DNA from: a virus
Virus record (IMG/VR): IMGVR_UViG_3300022701_000064
Coordinates: 1 to 36,295 of that record
Reading direction: 5' to 3' (one strand)
DNA: 36,295 nucleotides
In this document: piece by piece, positions 1 through 9,001 of the stretch
How positions within the stretch are numbered: the first letter of the stretch is position 1
How the letters are laid out: each line of letters starts with the position of its first letter
Translations under genes and position numbers: made by a program
The notes under the pieces: model-generated
What the model was told of the DNA's origin: nothing
The model's database searches: none
The model's input: the letters and a program-made list of their open reading frames with translations, nothing else

Positions 1-99
1 ATTTTTCAGTATAATATGAAAACATTTGAAATAAAAGATCTATTTTATACCTCCTGGGATGAGCTCAATGCTGATCAGGCTGCATTGGTTATATTTTTT
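1..99. repeat. Terminal direct repeat, left copy (genome closes on itself)
   Basis: These 99 bases are identical to 36197-36295, the end of the window. The repeat spans the last 14 bases of the DUF6712-type gene and the first 84 bases of the next gene, so the two ends join into continuous, sensible gene order. An exact 99-base overlap is what an assembler leaves on a circular contig. It could also be a genuine short terminal redundancy. Confidence 0.97.
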
Positions 100-798
100 A
101 ATAACCGGTTAAAGAGTTTATTAAAAAGGAGCCTCAGGGGAAAGATAAAGGCCGGTGAATACCAGCTGAGGATCCTCAGGATCCTATGTAAAAAACCAAA
201 AATATTAAAAATGCTCTCTCCGGAGCAATTATTGGATATATCGGAGGATCTTTCCTTTATAGATACACCGGTTTACAAATTTCACATCCCATGGATCAGG
301 ACAAAAGCCGGCACCTTGAAAGCTCCAGGAGAAAATTTAAATACTTTCACATTTTATCAGCTGATCAAGGCTGATGCCGAATACTCAAAACTCCTGATAT
401 TAACATCAGAGTTAAAACAGGAGCAATTTCATTCAATAAACAGGCTGATCTCAATAATTTACCAGCCAGAACATTATCAATTTGATGAGGATCTGATTGA
501 GATCTCCGCTGGATCCCTGCCGGCCAGGCTCACATTTGATCTGAAATATCTGATCCTCCATACGTATGCCAGCTGCAGGAGATATATTGTGGATCAGCGG
601 TGCCCTGATCTGTTCAATAAGGGAGATGAGAGCTCTGAAAAAATTGAATATACCGGCAAAATGTGGCAGGATCTTTTATTTGATCTCAGTGAAACTCCTG
701 CATTTAATGGCCTGGAAACTGCAAAGAATGCCAGGATATTTAATGCCCTGGATTATCTGGAGAAAAAAGTGAAAGAGATTCCAAAAATGAAAAAATGA
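16..798 (+). CDS. Hypothetical phage structural-region protein
   Basis: A 260-residue protein I do not recognise. It is mostly charged and helical in appearance, with no signal peptide, membrane segment or cysteine motif. On the circle it begins 1 base after the stop of the DUF6712-type connector (36210), and its own TGA overlaps the ATG of the following gene (ATGA at 795-798). It is therefore translated as part of the portal-connector-tail operon. A neck or tail-completion role fits the position, but that is inference only. The same start is present again at 36212 because of the terminal repeat. Confidence 0.85.
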   Translation: MKTFEIKDLFYTSWDELNADQAALVIFFNNRLKSLLKRSLRGKIKAGEYQLRILRILCKKPKILKMLSPEQLLDISEDLSFIDTPVYKFHIPWIRTKAGTLKAPGENLNTFTFYQLIKADAEYSKLLILTSELKQEQFHSINRLISIIYQPEHYQFDEDLIEISAGSLPARLTFDLKYLILHTYASCRRYIVDQRCPDLFNKGDESSEKIEYTGKMWQDLLFDLSETPAFNGLETAKNARIFNALDYLEKKVKEIPKMKK

Positions 799-1274
799 TG
801 GATTTAACCAATTTACAGGAGTACCATGATTATTTTGAGAGTTTGGCCAGCTCCCATATCTCAATCAATTCCTTTTTATATGGTGATGAGGAGAGGCTGA
901 TGGAAGCCTCCAGGAGCAACCTGATCCTCCCGGTATTGTGGCTGGAACCATATCAGCCGGCCACCATCATTGATAATTTGAGTGATAATGAGATGGACCG
1001 GATCCAGGGAACATTGGCGATTTATACGGTGCCTGATTCGGAGCTCCATGCTGATGAATTTTCAAAGGTGAAAGAGTGTGAGGGAATCATCAAAGATATT
1101 TTATCAAGGATAAAAAAAGATCATCAGGAGGGAACCATATACAACCAAATTAATGGAGCTCAATATGGCAGATCACTGGATGTAATGGGTGCCTCCAAAT
1201 TAGTGGGATACCGGTTGGATTTAACTTTCCTCAGGCCGGCCAGGTTAGTATATAACCCAGATAATTGGCAGTAA
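795..1274 (+). CDS. Hypothetical protein, possible neck/tail-completion protein
   Basis: A 159-residue soluble protein with no recognised motif. Its ATG overlaps the stop of the preceding gene and the next gene starts one base after its TAA, so it lies inside a tightly coupled structural operon. Its size and place between the connector and the large tail proteins match the tail-completion or neck proteins of siphoviruses. The sequence itself does not prove this. Confidence 0.85.
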   Translation: MMDLTNLQEYHDYFESLASSHISINSFLYGDEERLMEASRSNLILPVLWLEPYQPATIIDNLSDNEMDRIQGTLAIYTVPDSELHADEFSKVKECEGIIKDILSRIKKDHQEGTIYNQINGAQYGRSLDVMGASKLVGYRLDLTFLRPARLVYNPDNWQ

Positions 1275-1275
1275 T

Positions 1276-3501
1276 ATGGCTCTAACTATTGTAAGCGGAA
1301 ATTTAAATATAAAGGGTAACTCAGGTAATTTTGAAACTGATCCAAGTACCTGGGGAATCACTTTAAATGATAATGATTGGAGGATCTCCAGGAGTAATGC
1401 AGTGGCTCAGCTGGGATTGAACTCTGCAGAGTTTAAAACATTGAGAACAACCTGGCCAGGAGGCAATGTACTGGATGGATTTTACAATGCAGCTGCCAGT
1501 TTTACGAATGGCAAATTATACCTGGCAAAAGTTTATGTCTATTTGCCCAGCTCCAATCCCATTACCTCCATTGGGGCCGTGGTGGCCATTGAGAATGATG
1601 ATGCAAATATCAGTGAATATGGATCCTATAAAATTGACAAAGGGCTGAGCCTGGCCCTGGATTCCTGGACTGAGATCCAGACTGTTTTCCAGGTAAATGG
1701 ATCAGTAACGGATTTAAAACTCCAGGTTAAAATCCACAATTACTCAGGAACTGAATCAATTACATATGGAGGAGTAATTTATATTGATAATTTCCGGATC
1801 TATGAAGTTACCGAGGATGCAGCTCCTCAGCCATCCATTGAGATTGATATAAATAACACGGTGATCACTCATGAGAGCTCACCTGGAGCAAATGATGGAT
1901 CCATCACAGTGGCCATCATTTCCAGTGATACCACAGCTCCCATTGAATACTCAAAGGATAATGGATCCAATTGGCAGAGCTCCAATCAATTCACCGGCCT
2001 GGCTCCTGGCACCTACCAGGTGAGGGTGAGGGATTCCAGTGCTCCTCCTGCAGAGGATTATCAATCTTTCAGTATTAATGCAGCCAGCCCAAATTTTGAT
2101 TTTACCACCTCCATCACTGATGAATCAGTAAGCGGAGCAGCTGATGGAGTTATTGAGATAACTGTATCCGGCACCGGTGGACCATTTACATTCTCAAAGG
2201 ATGGTGGATCCACTTACCAGGGGAGCAACATTTTCACCGGCCTGGCTCCCACCACCTATGTGATTGCCGTGAAAGATGCCGGAGGGAATATTGTTTCACA
2301 TAATGCCACCGTGGATCCTGGAGCAGCTGATTTTGATAAGGTTTTTTTTGATAAAAATCCCGTTCCATTAGATCTCTATGAAACTGCCAACGGATCCCAG
2401 GATAATTATAAAATATTTGTGGATGTAAAAGTGGAAGATCAGGCAGGATCCGGATCTTATAACTCTAAAATAAAGCTGGCCATCCCTCCGGATTCTAATG
2501 GCAAAAGCCATTTTGAATTGAGGCAGGCATTCAGAGGAGTGCTCTCAGCTGATCCTCCAAATCTATCCACAGGAACCCTGGGGAGATTAAAGGACCGGAT
2601 TAAATTATTCATTGTCCAGTACGGTGATATTTATGATGATCTCACCCAGCCCGGATCCCTGATCACCACCGTTCCATCCATAATCATGATGGGTGGCCTG
2701 GCAAAAAGATCCTATCCGGATATTGATTTTTTCTCCCAATACCTTCCAACTTATAAAAAATTTATGAGCTGGGCACCGGTTGAAAAATACATCGATGATT
2801 ACCAGGAGGATTATCTTAATTTCTGGATATATGATCAAGATATCACCACTCTAAAACTGATGATAAAAGCCTATTATGATGATGATACAGATCAATCCAA
2901 TGCCACACGGATTTTAAATGGAGTGGAATATGGCCAGCTCTTTCTCATCCCTGCAGGGCCATCCAATTCAGGAGCAAACCTGGTCAATTCAGGTAAAAAT
3001 ATGATTAAATATGATTTATGGCTCACTGATCAGAATGATGCAGTGATCAGTGAGGTGAGAACCTATAAAATCACTGAATTTAAGCATCCGAATACAAGGT
3101 ATATTATGTTTTTAAATAGCCTGGGAGCATATGAGGTGATCAGGACCACCGGCCAATCAGAGGAGATGGCAGATTTTGAGAGAGAGATCCTGCAAAAGAA
3201 TCTCACATATAATTACAATGCATTGGATGGAGAATACCAGATCAGCAACGTGAGTAAAACAAATAGATTCATTTATTCATCCGGGTATTTTACTGGCCGT
3301 TATTCTGATCAATGGCTGGAACATATGCAGGAATTATATCTCAGCCAAAAGGTTTATGATGTTACTGATGGATTGAGGGTGCCAATTATCATCCAATCAG
3401 GATCCATGCAGGTGAAAAAAGATGCAGATAATAAAAGATCAATCAGGTTTGAGGCCATTGAGGCATATTTTGATTACGTAAATACACCCAGATCAGTATG
3501 A
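1276..3501 (+). CDS. Tail/baseplate protein with jelly-roll CBM-like domain and two SprB-type repeats
   Basis: A 741-residue protein in three parts. Residues about 1-180 look like a beta jelly-roll carbohydrate-binding module of the CBM4/9 kind, with aromatic-rich strands and a closing strand YIDNFRIYEV. Residues about 187-268 and 269-350 are two repeats of one pattern (GANDGSI..., YSKDNG, FTGLAPGTY, then the same order with GAADGVI, FSKDGG, FTGLAPTTY). This is the SprB repeat found in Bacteroidota surface adhesins. The remaining 390 residues are unrecognised and probably bind the tail. The role inferred is tail-tip or side-fibre binding to surface glycans. The gene overlaps the next by ATGA. 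Confidence 0.8.
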   Translation: MALTIVSGNLNIKGNSGNFETDPSTWGITLNDNDWRISRSNAVAQLGLNSAEFKTLRTTWPGGNVLDGFYNAAASFTNGKLYLAKVYVYLPSSNPITSIGAVVAIENDDANISEYGSYKIDKGLSLALDSWTEIQTVFQVNGSVTDLKLQVKIHNYSGTESITYGGVIYIDNFRIYEVTEDAAPQPSIEIDINNTVITHESSPGANDGSITVAIISSDTTAPIEYSKDNGSNWQSSNQFTGLAPGTYQVRVRDSSAPPAEDYQSFSINAASPNFDFTTSITDESVSGAADGVIEITVSGTGGPFTFSKDGGSTYQGSNIFTGLAPTTYVIAVKDAGGNIVSHNATVDPGAADFDKVFFDKNPVPLDLYETANGSQDNYKIFVDVKVEDQAGSGSYNSKIKLAIPPDSNGKSHFELRQAFRGVLSADPPNLSTGTLGRLKDRIKLFIVQYGDIYDDLTQPGSLITTVPSIIMMGGLAKRSYPDIDFFSQYLPTYKKFMSWAPVEKYIDDYQEDYLNFWIYDQDITTLKLMIKAYYDDDTDQSNATRILNGVEYGQLFLIPAGPSNSGANLVNSGKNMIKYDLWLTDQNDAVISEVRTYKITEFKHPNTRYIMFLNSLGAYEVIRTTGQSEEMADFEREILQKNLTYNYNALDGEYQISNVSKTNRFIYSSGYFTGRYSDQWLEHMQELYLSQKVYDVTDGLRVPIIIQSGSMQVKKDADNKRSIRFEAIEAYFDYVNTPRSV

Positions 3502-5327
3502 TTCAGATCCAAGTTAATGGAGAATATTTGGAGCTCTTTCCGGATATCCGGATCAATATGCAGCTGAGAAATCCAATTTTTGCTGATGGTGATATCATCC
3601 CTGGATCTTTCTCTCTGCCTTTTGATTTACCTGGAGGGGATCTCTCCGGGAACAATGCCAGGATCCTCAATAATCCGGATCTGGTAGAAAGCCGGACCGG
3701 TAAACTAAAGTTTACAAATGTGACCATTTATTTTGATGGAGTGCCATTCAAATCAGGTGAGCTGATCATCAATCCAGTGAGTGGAAAATCATACCGGGGG
3801 AATTTTAATTTTGGATTGAGGACTATTGCATCAGATTTCAAATCATCAAAGATCCGGGATATTATTGATGAGGTTATCTCCATGACCGTGGAAACCTACT
3901 CAAAAAAAATATATGCAGCTCCCTCCGGAGGAACCTCCTCTCCATATAAAATCCACATCAACGGGAAAGATTTTGAGGGAGCCACACTCCAGGATCTTGC
4001 AACTGATATAAACAATGAGATCTGGGATCCTGATATCACTGCCACCTATGTTTCCACCGGCACCACTCCCCTGGGATATTCAGCTCCATTTATCACCATT
4101 GTGCCGGCAAATCCAACGGATCCGGATACTGAATTTCATGTGGATTCAGAAAATAATGAATATTCAACCAGGGCAAATTGGTATATTGAAGCTGAGCCAG
4201 TTACCACCTATGTGAACAGCATTAAAACATTTGTGGAATCTTATATCTCCAGCACTCCTGCAGATGATAAACTCAGATTTCCCATGGTTTACAATGATGG
4301 ATTTTATGAGGAGTATAAAACAGCTCCAATCCTGATGCCAAAATCTCAGCGATTTTGGGCCAATTATGCTCCGGATGGAACTTTGAGAACCAATGATCCA
4401 AATTATGGAGCAACGAATACAAAACCATTCATGATCTATAATTACACCAATGTTCAGCCATTCATCCCATTAAAATACATTTTTGATCAGATCGCTAATT
4501 CATTTGGATTCACATATGAGGGAGATTTCTTTGATGATCCATATTATCTGGAGGCTTTGTTCAGCTCCTCCTTTGTGATTGATAAAGAAATGCCATATAT
4601 AGGGCCATTACCATATTTATTCTGGCTCCCTTCATTCAATCTCCGGGAGTTGGTTCCTGATATCACCGTGGAGGAGCTGTTCAAAGGGATCCAGAAAAAA
4701 TTAAATCTGGCTATATCCTATAATGAGGATCTGAATGCAATCAGGATTATTAAAAGAGGCCCAATTTTTCAGGATACCTCATACATTGATCTGAGTGAGA
4801 TCTCCGGACCGGTGGATGATATTGATGTGGTGGCCGTGGATGGAGTGAGGCTGGAGAGCAAAATTGATGAGAGTGATCTCCTGGCCGTGGATGATTATTT
4901 TGAAAGTGGATCTCCGGAACTTATTATATCATCCATTTTCAGTGGCCTGGAGGGTGATTATACTGCCGGTGCCTATCAGTTTTTAAAACTTCGTCAAAAA
5001 GCCCTGGAGGATTTTACTCCCAGGCTGGTATTTTATAAGGGTATTGATGGCACCAATGGATATCCTAAAGCCTCATACCTGGGATGGGAGATGAAATTCT
5101 CAGGCATTTCCGGCCTGGGAGAAACTGCCTGGAAAGAATATATCCGATTTTTAAAATCTAGGAAACAAATCTCATTAAAAATGGATATGCCATTCAGAAC
5201 CTTAAAAGCAATTGATTGGGAGAAAAAATACAGGATTCATGATTCAGTATTCTTTTTTAAATCGATTGATATAAATCTCACCATGAAAGGAATATCCATC
5301 AGTAAAGTGGATCTGTTCAGCACATGA
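3498..5327 (+). CDS. Large tail/baseplate protein, Bacteroidota phage type
   Basis: A 609-residue protein with no transmembrane segment. The N-terminus (MIQIQVNGEYLELFPD, then a strand-rich region on a 'surface to tail' theme) resembles hypothetical tail proteins commonly found in Bacteroidota prophages. I cannot assign a named family. It overlaps the SprB-repeat tail protein by four bases and is the last gene of this operon arm. Its size suits a baseplate hub or distal tail component. Its stop lies inside a 6-bp hairpin shared with the convergent minus-strand gene. Confidence 0.75.
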   Translation: MIQIQVNGEYLELFPDIRINMQLRNPIFADGDIIPGSFSLPFDLPGGDLSGNNARILNNPDLVESRTGKLKFTNVTIYFDGVPFKSGELIINPVSGKSYRGNFNFGLRTIASDFKSSKIRDIIDEVISMTVETYSKKIYAAPSGGTSSPYKIHINGKDFEGATLQDLATDINNEIWDPDITATYVSTGTTPLGYSAPFITIVPANPTDPDTEFHVDSENNEYSTRANWYIEAEPVTTYVNSIKTFVESYISSTPADDKLRFPMVYNDGFYEEYKTAPILMPKSQRFWANYAPDGTLRTNDPNYGATNTKPFMIYNYTNVQPFIPLKYIFDQIANSFGFTYEGDFFDDPYYLEALFSSSFVIDKEMPYIGPLPYLFWLPSFNLRELVPDITVEELFKGIQKKLNLAISYNEDLNAIRIIKRGPIFQDTSYIDLSEISGPVDDIDVVAVDGVRLESKIDESDLLAVDDYFESGSPELIISSIFSGLEGDYTAGAYQFLKLRQKALEDFTPRLVFYKGIDGTNGYPKASYLGWEMKFSGISGLGETAWKEYIRFLKSRKQISLKMDMPFRTLKAIDWEKKYRIHDSVFFFKSIDINLTMKGISISKVDLFST

Positions 5328-5339
5328 TTTACCAATCAT
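5324..5339. terminator. Short hairpin spanning two convergent stop codons
   Basis: ATGATT and AATCAT are separated by TACC. The hairpin covers the stop of the plus-strand tail gene (5325-5327) and the stop of the minus-strand DUF4468-type gene (5329-5331). There is no T-run on either side, so termination is only possible, not convincing. Confidence 0.3.
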
Positions 5340-5829
5340 CATGGCTGGCACCGGTGATTGATTGAAATAGATTCTCAAAAAGATTATTAAAATCCTTTTC
5401 AGTTTGGAGGATATCTTTCACTCTAGCTGGCCGGAATGTATCATCTTTTTTGAGCCAATATTGCTCCAGTGGGAATCCATAATTAACATTATTCATATTA
5501 GATATTTTAACCCTATATTTTCCATCCTTCAAATCCACCTGGATCCTATGATTTAAATCCATATTTAATCCGTTTTGTACTTTGTGAGCCTGGATATAAT
5601 TGCCGGTGATATATCCCTGATCCTTACTCTCTGCAGTGATCACCTCAGATGAATTATTAAATCTTTGGGCAAACCAATATTTTACACCTTCAAATAATTG
5701 ATCCTTTGATTTACCAGGGATCTCCCGGATATCTTCAATAATAATGGATCCATTTTCAACCTGAAATTTTTGCTGGCCATTAGATTGAAATGCTATAATT
5801 AAAAGAGGGATTAAAAAAAATGCTCTCAT
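5329..5829 (-). CDS. Secreted DUF4468-type protein (probable moron)
   Basis: A 166-residue protein that starts with a clear cleavable signal peptide (MRAFFLIPLLIIAFQSNGQ). The mature part resembles the DUF4468 (TBP-like fold) proteins of Bacteroidota: a KDQLFEGVKYWFAQRF-like helix, a GYITG strand, then a RIQVDLKDGKYRVKISN strand pair. It should be exported to the periplasm or outer membrane. It lies alone on the minus strand inside a plus-strand tail region, with its own upstream gap, which is the typical arrangement of a lysogenic-conversion gene expressed from the prophage. The function of the family is unknown. A superinfection-exclusion or host-surface role is inference. Confidence 0.85.
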   Translation of the reverse strand: MRAFFLIPLLIIAFQSNGQQKFQVENGSIIIEDIREIPGKSKDQLFEGVKYWFAQRFNNSSEVITAESKDQGYITGNYIQAHKVQNGLNMDLNHRIQVDLKDGKYRVKISNMNNVNYGFPLEQYWLKKDDTFRPARVKDILQTEKDFNNLFENLFQSITGASHDDW

Positions 5830-5888
5830 AACTTTTAATATTTATTGATCAAACCAATTTAATCAAATATCATTCCATCAGCAATTTT

Positions 5889-5895
5889 GTCCTAA
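5889..5895 (+). promoter_or_regulatory. GTCCTAA element upstream of tape-measure block
   Basis: One of six intergenic copies of GTCCTA. It lies 39 bases before the ATG at 5928, almost the same distance as the copy in front of the 21158 operon (40 bases). This suggests a shared late promoter element. Confidence 0.5.
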
Positions 5896-5927
5896 GATTA
5901 GAACCAGATTACCACCAATTTTGATGT

Positions 5928-6470
5928 ATGGCAAAGATTCCAGAGAGTATTATCAACCGTTTAAATGAACTGGCTCAGATTTATGCTCAATATTTATTTG
6001 ATAAAGCCTATAATCTTTTAAAGGAGAATAAATACAGAAATACCGGTCAGCTCCTGAACAGCCTCAAAGTTACCTGGCTGAAAGCTGATGAGAATTATCC
6101 TCCCAGGATTTTACTCATTTACCTGGAGTATGCTGATATTTTTGAGCAGAAAAAACTCTCATGGGTGAGGACACCACCACCGGAGGAGCTGATCAAATGG
6201 GTAATGGAAAAAGGGCTCCATAAATCAGGAAAGATCCCAGGATATACAGCAAATTCCAGGATTGGAATCAGTGACTATCAAAAAGCTCAGCGGATTGGCT
6301 GGGCCATATCCATTGATAAAAGGATTAATGATACTCATCAGCGGAAACCATGGAAACGCCAAACATTATCAGAGCTATTAAAGCAGATGAATTATGAAGT
6401 GCATGAGGCATTCAGGCAGGAATCTGAGCAGCTGATGGCAAATGCCCTGCAGGGTGGAATCATAAAATAA
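5928..6470 (+). CDS. Putative minor tail protein upstream of tape measure
   Basis: A 180-residue, basic and aromatic-rich protein without membrane segments. It opens a new transcription unit directly in front of the tape-measure gene, 7 bases away. The features visible are an N-terminal helix pair (SIINRLNELAQIYAQYLFDKA), a RNTGQLLNSLKV segment and a helical C-terminus. The 'TGQLLNSL' area is reminiscent of HK97-gp10-like tail-completion proteins, but I would not assign that family firmly. Position argues for a tail assembly role. Confidence 0.8.
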   Translation: MAKIPESIINRLNELAQIYAQYLFDKAYNLLKENKYRNTGQLLNSLKVTWLKADENYPPRILLIYLEYADIFEQKKLSWVRTPPPEELIKWVMEKGLHKSGKIPGYTANSRIGISDYQKAQRIGWAISIDKRINDTHQRKPWKRQTLSELLKQMNYEVHEAFRQESEQLMANALQGGIIK

Positions 6471-6477
6471 AATTATA

Positions 6478-8580
6478 ATGGCAGCACAGGCAAATATTGA
6501 AATTGTATTGAGCAACGGCCAGAAAGCCGGTGAAACTCTAAAGGAACTATTTAAATCAGCTAACAGGCTGAATAAAGAGATCAAAGATCTGAAACCAGGA
6601 TCAGAGGAGTTTATTAAAAAATCAAAGGATCTGCAGGCGGTAAATGCCAGGCTCAAAGACGTAAAAACCCAGGCATATGGAGTGAACCAGGCCACAAAAT
6701 CACTCTTGGGATCATTCAGCCAGTTTATCCCATTCGGAGGGCAAATCCAGGGGATCACCAATAAAATGGGAATGTTAAAGGGAGGAGTTGGAGGTGTGGC
6801 CAGCCAGTTTGGGATCCTGAGAACTGCCATCATATCCACCGGAATAGGGGCTCTGATTGTGATTATCGGATCCCTGGTGGCCATGTTCAAATCCAGTGAG
6901 GAGGGCCAGGATAAATGGAATAAAATCATGAAGGTGACCGGTGTGATTGTCGGAAACCTATCTGATATCCTGGCCAATCTGGGAGAGGTGATCTTTGATG
7001 CCATTGTTAATCCGGTGGATGCAGCCAAAAAAGCCTGGGAGGGATTAAAGAAATTTTTTACAGATCCTTTGGGAACCATAAAAGAGGGGGTCCAGGCCAC
7101 AAAGGATGCCATAAAGGGATTTGTTGAGGAAACAAAAAATGAGGTGAATGCTGCAGCTGAGGTGGCTGATCTGGAGGCTAAAACAAACCGTATTGAGAGG
7201 GAATTGCTGGTGGAACGCAAAAGGATTGAGGCTGATATTGCTGAGCTCCGGTTGAAAGCCAGGCAGGAGGATCAGTTTAATGCAGAGGAGAGGTTGATGT
7301 TTTTAGATGAGGCCAATCAATTGCAAAACAGGCTCCTGGATAAAGATCTGCAGATTGCTGAAAATCGGGCTGAAATTGTCAGGCAGACAAATGCATTCAG
7401 CAAAAGCACAAAGGAAAATTTAGATAAACAGGCCGAGGCTGAGGCCAGAGTTGAGGAGATCCAGGTTTCCAGATTGAATCAGCAACGACAAATTGAAAGA
7501 GAGAGGCAGAGAGTTTTAAAGGAGGTGGAAAGGAATGAAGCAGCTGCAGCAAAAGCAGCTGAGGAATCTGAGAAAAAGAAGCAGGAGGCCAGGGAGAAAG
7601 CTCTCCAGGATGAGGCAGAAGCTCAGCAAGCCATCCAGGATCTCCGGATTGAGGTCATGGAGGAAGGTATTGAGAAAGAGATTGAACTGATCAAGCTGGA
7701 TGCAGAGAGAAAGATCTCAGCTCTCAAGGGAACGGAGGAGCAGATCACTGATCAGAGGCTTTTAATAGAGATGATCAGGAACAGGGAAATCATGGCCATC
7801 CGTGATGAATATAGAAAACAGGAGGAGGAAAAAGAAAAAGAGCTGCAGGCCAAAAAAGATGAAATAAGGAAAAAGGATCAGCAAAGAGAAATGCAAGCTC
7901 TGGAGGGCACACTGGCATTTGCCTCCAATACTTTTGGGGGGATGGCTCAACTGTTCCATGAGGGATCAGTGGCATATAAATTTTTTGCGATTACCCAGGC
8001 CGAGATTGATACTATCCAGGCAAGTATTGCTGCCTATAAATCCACCGCTGCCATCCCAATTGTGGGCCCAATCCTGGCTCCCATTGCAGCCGGTGTGGCG
8101 TTTGCATTTGGCCAGGCGAAGATCGCGCAGATCCAGGCCAAAGAGGTGCCAAAAGCATCCAGAGGATGGATTGCCAGAGGCAGAACTCATGCCCAGGGTG
8201 GGATCCCTGGAATGGTATCCAGCACCGGAGAGCCGGTTGAGTTTGAAGATGGGGAGATCATTCTCACCAGGGGAGTGAGCCAGGATCCTGCCGGCATGGC
8301 TGCAGCCAGTGATCTCAATGCCAGATATGGAGGGATCCGATTTTTCCAGGCAGGTGGGCCGGTGAATCCACTCTCCCAGGCTCCCGGATCCGGATCAGCT
8401 CCAGGATCTATTCAATCAGAGATCTCCTCCAGGAGTGATGCCAATATTGTGAGAGAGCTCCGGGAGATTAAAACCATTGTGAATGCCTGGCCAACAAAAT
8501 TGCAGGTGAATAATAATCTGCAGGATACCAGGGAGGGATTGAACACGTTAAATAAACTGGAATCTGAGAGTAATTTTTAA
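6478..8580 (+). CDS. Tail tape-measure protein
   Basis: A 700-residue protein with the standard tape-measure layout. There is a helical N-terminus, then a hydrophobic segment at about residues 117-137 (rich in I, G, V, A). A very long charged coiled coil with many E, K, R, Q and A follows at about 225-480. A second hydrophobic Ala/Gly/Pro-rich stretch lies near 515-560, and the C-terminus is glycine-rich (GWIARGRTHAQGGIPG, FEDGEIILTRG). It fixes tail length and is injected with the DNA. At the usual 1.5 angstroms per residue it predicts a tail of roughly 100 nm. The gene follows a new promoter element and precedes a small DUF6527-like gene. Confidence 0.93.
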   Translation: MAAQANIEIVLSNGQKAGETLKELFKSANRLNKEIKDLKPGSEEFIKKSKDLQAVNARLKDVKTQAYGVNQATKSLLGSFSQFIPFGGQIQGITNKMGMLKGGVGGVASQFGILRTAIISTGIGALIVIIGSLVAMFKSSEEGQDKWNKIMKVTGVIVGNLSDILANLGEVIFDAIVNPVDAAKKAWEGLKKFFTDPLGTIKEGVQATKDAIKGFVEETKNEVNAAAEVADLEAKTNRIERELLVERKRIEADIAELRLKARQEDQFNAEERLMFLDEANQLQNRLLDKDLQIAENRAEIVRQTNAFSKSTKENLDKQAEAEARVEEIQVSRLNQQRQIERERQRVLKEVERNEAAAAKAAEESEKKKQEAREKALQDEAEAQQAIQDLRIEVMEEGIEKEIELIKLDAERKISALKGTEEQITDQRLLIEMIRNREIMAIRDEYRKQEEEKEKELQAKKDEIRKKDQQREMQALEGTLAFASNTFGGMAQLFHEGSVAYKFFAITQAEIDTIQASIAAYKSTAAIPIVGPILAPIAAGVAFAFGQAKIAQIQAKEVPKASRGWIARGRTHAQGGIPGMVSSTGEPVEFEDGEIILTRGVSQDPAGMAAASDLNARYGGIRFFQAGGPVNPLSQAPGSGSAPGSIQSEISSRSDANIVRELREIKTIVNAWPTKLQVNNNLQDTREGLNTLNKLESESNF

Positions 8581-8581
8581 A

Positions 8582-8845
8582 ATGAAAATAAAAGTATTTA
8601 TTGATAATCCGGGTTACCAGCTCTTTTATTGTCCAGGTTGTAAAGAATGGCATGTTATTGATCACCGGTGGGCATTTAATGGGAATATTAAGAATCCCAC
8701 TTTTAATCCATCATATAAAGCCACCGATCCAGATGGGAAAATCTGCCATTTATTTATCAGAGATGGAAAGATTCAATATTTGAATGATTGTTATCATTCT
8801 TTGAAGGGTCAAACCATTGATATGGTTGATGTAAGAAACATTTAA
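8582..8845 (+). CDS. DUF6527-like small metal-binding protein
   Basis: An 87-residue protein with FYCPGC near the start, WAFNG and NPTFNPS in the middle, then CHLFIRDGKIQYL and DCYHSLKGQTI. That order of motifs matches the phage family DUF6527. The two CxxC-like cysteines plus CH and DCYH would bind a zinc ion. Its function is unknown. It starts one base after the tape-measure stop and is the last gene before the convergent integrase. Confidence 0.8.
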   Translation: MKIKVFIDNPGYQLFYCPGCKEWHVIDHRWAFNGNIKNPTFNPSYKATDPDGKICHLFIRDGKIQYLNDCYHSLKGQTIDMVDVRNI

Positions 8846-9001
8846 AAAATTAACTTTTTTACAATCAGGCTAAAAATCTAAATCAGTCAATACTGCCAAA
8901 AATCGCACTTTTGAAAATTTTTACCATGGCACCTGTGGCCTTAACTCATCCGGCGCCTGAGCTTGCCACCTGGTTACCGGCCATGTAAGAAATCAGGAAA
9001 T
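8846..9001. other. Convergent intergenic gap, possible attachment-site area
   Basis: This 156-base gap lies between the tape-measure block and the minus-strand integrase. It contains ATGGCACCTG at 8936-8945, which recurs at 10286-10295 on the other side of the integrase, and a GC-rich stretch around 8938-8985 with several GGC/GCC pairs. I see no T-rich terminator. A phage attachment site next to the integrase gene is plausible but unproven. Confidence 0.3.

Noticed and set aside
6378-7220. 280-codon minus-strand open frame opposite the tape measure
   Set aside because: It is a shadow of the tape-measure and preceding gene. Long antisense frames follow from the strong codon bias of this genome.
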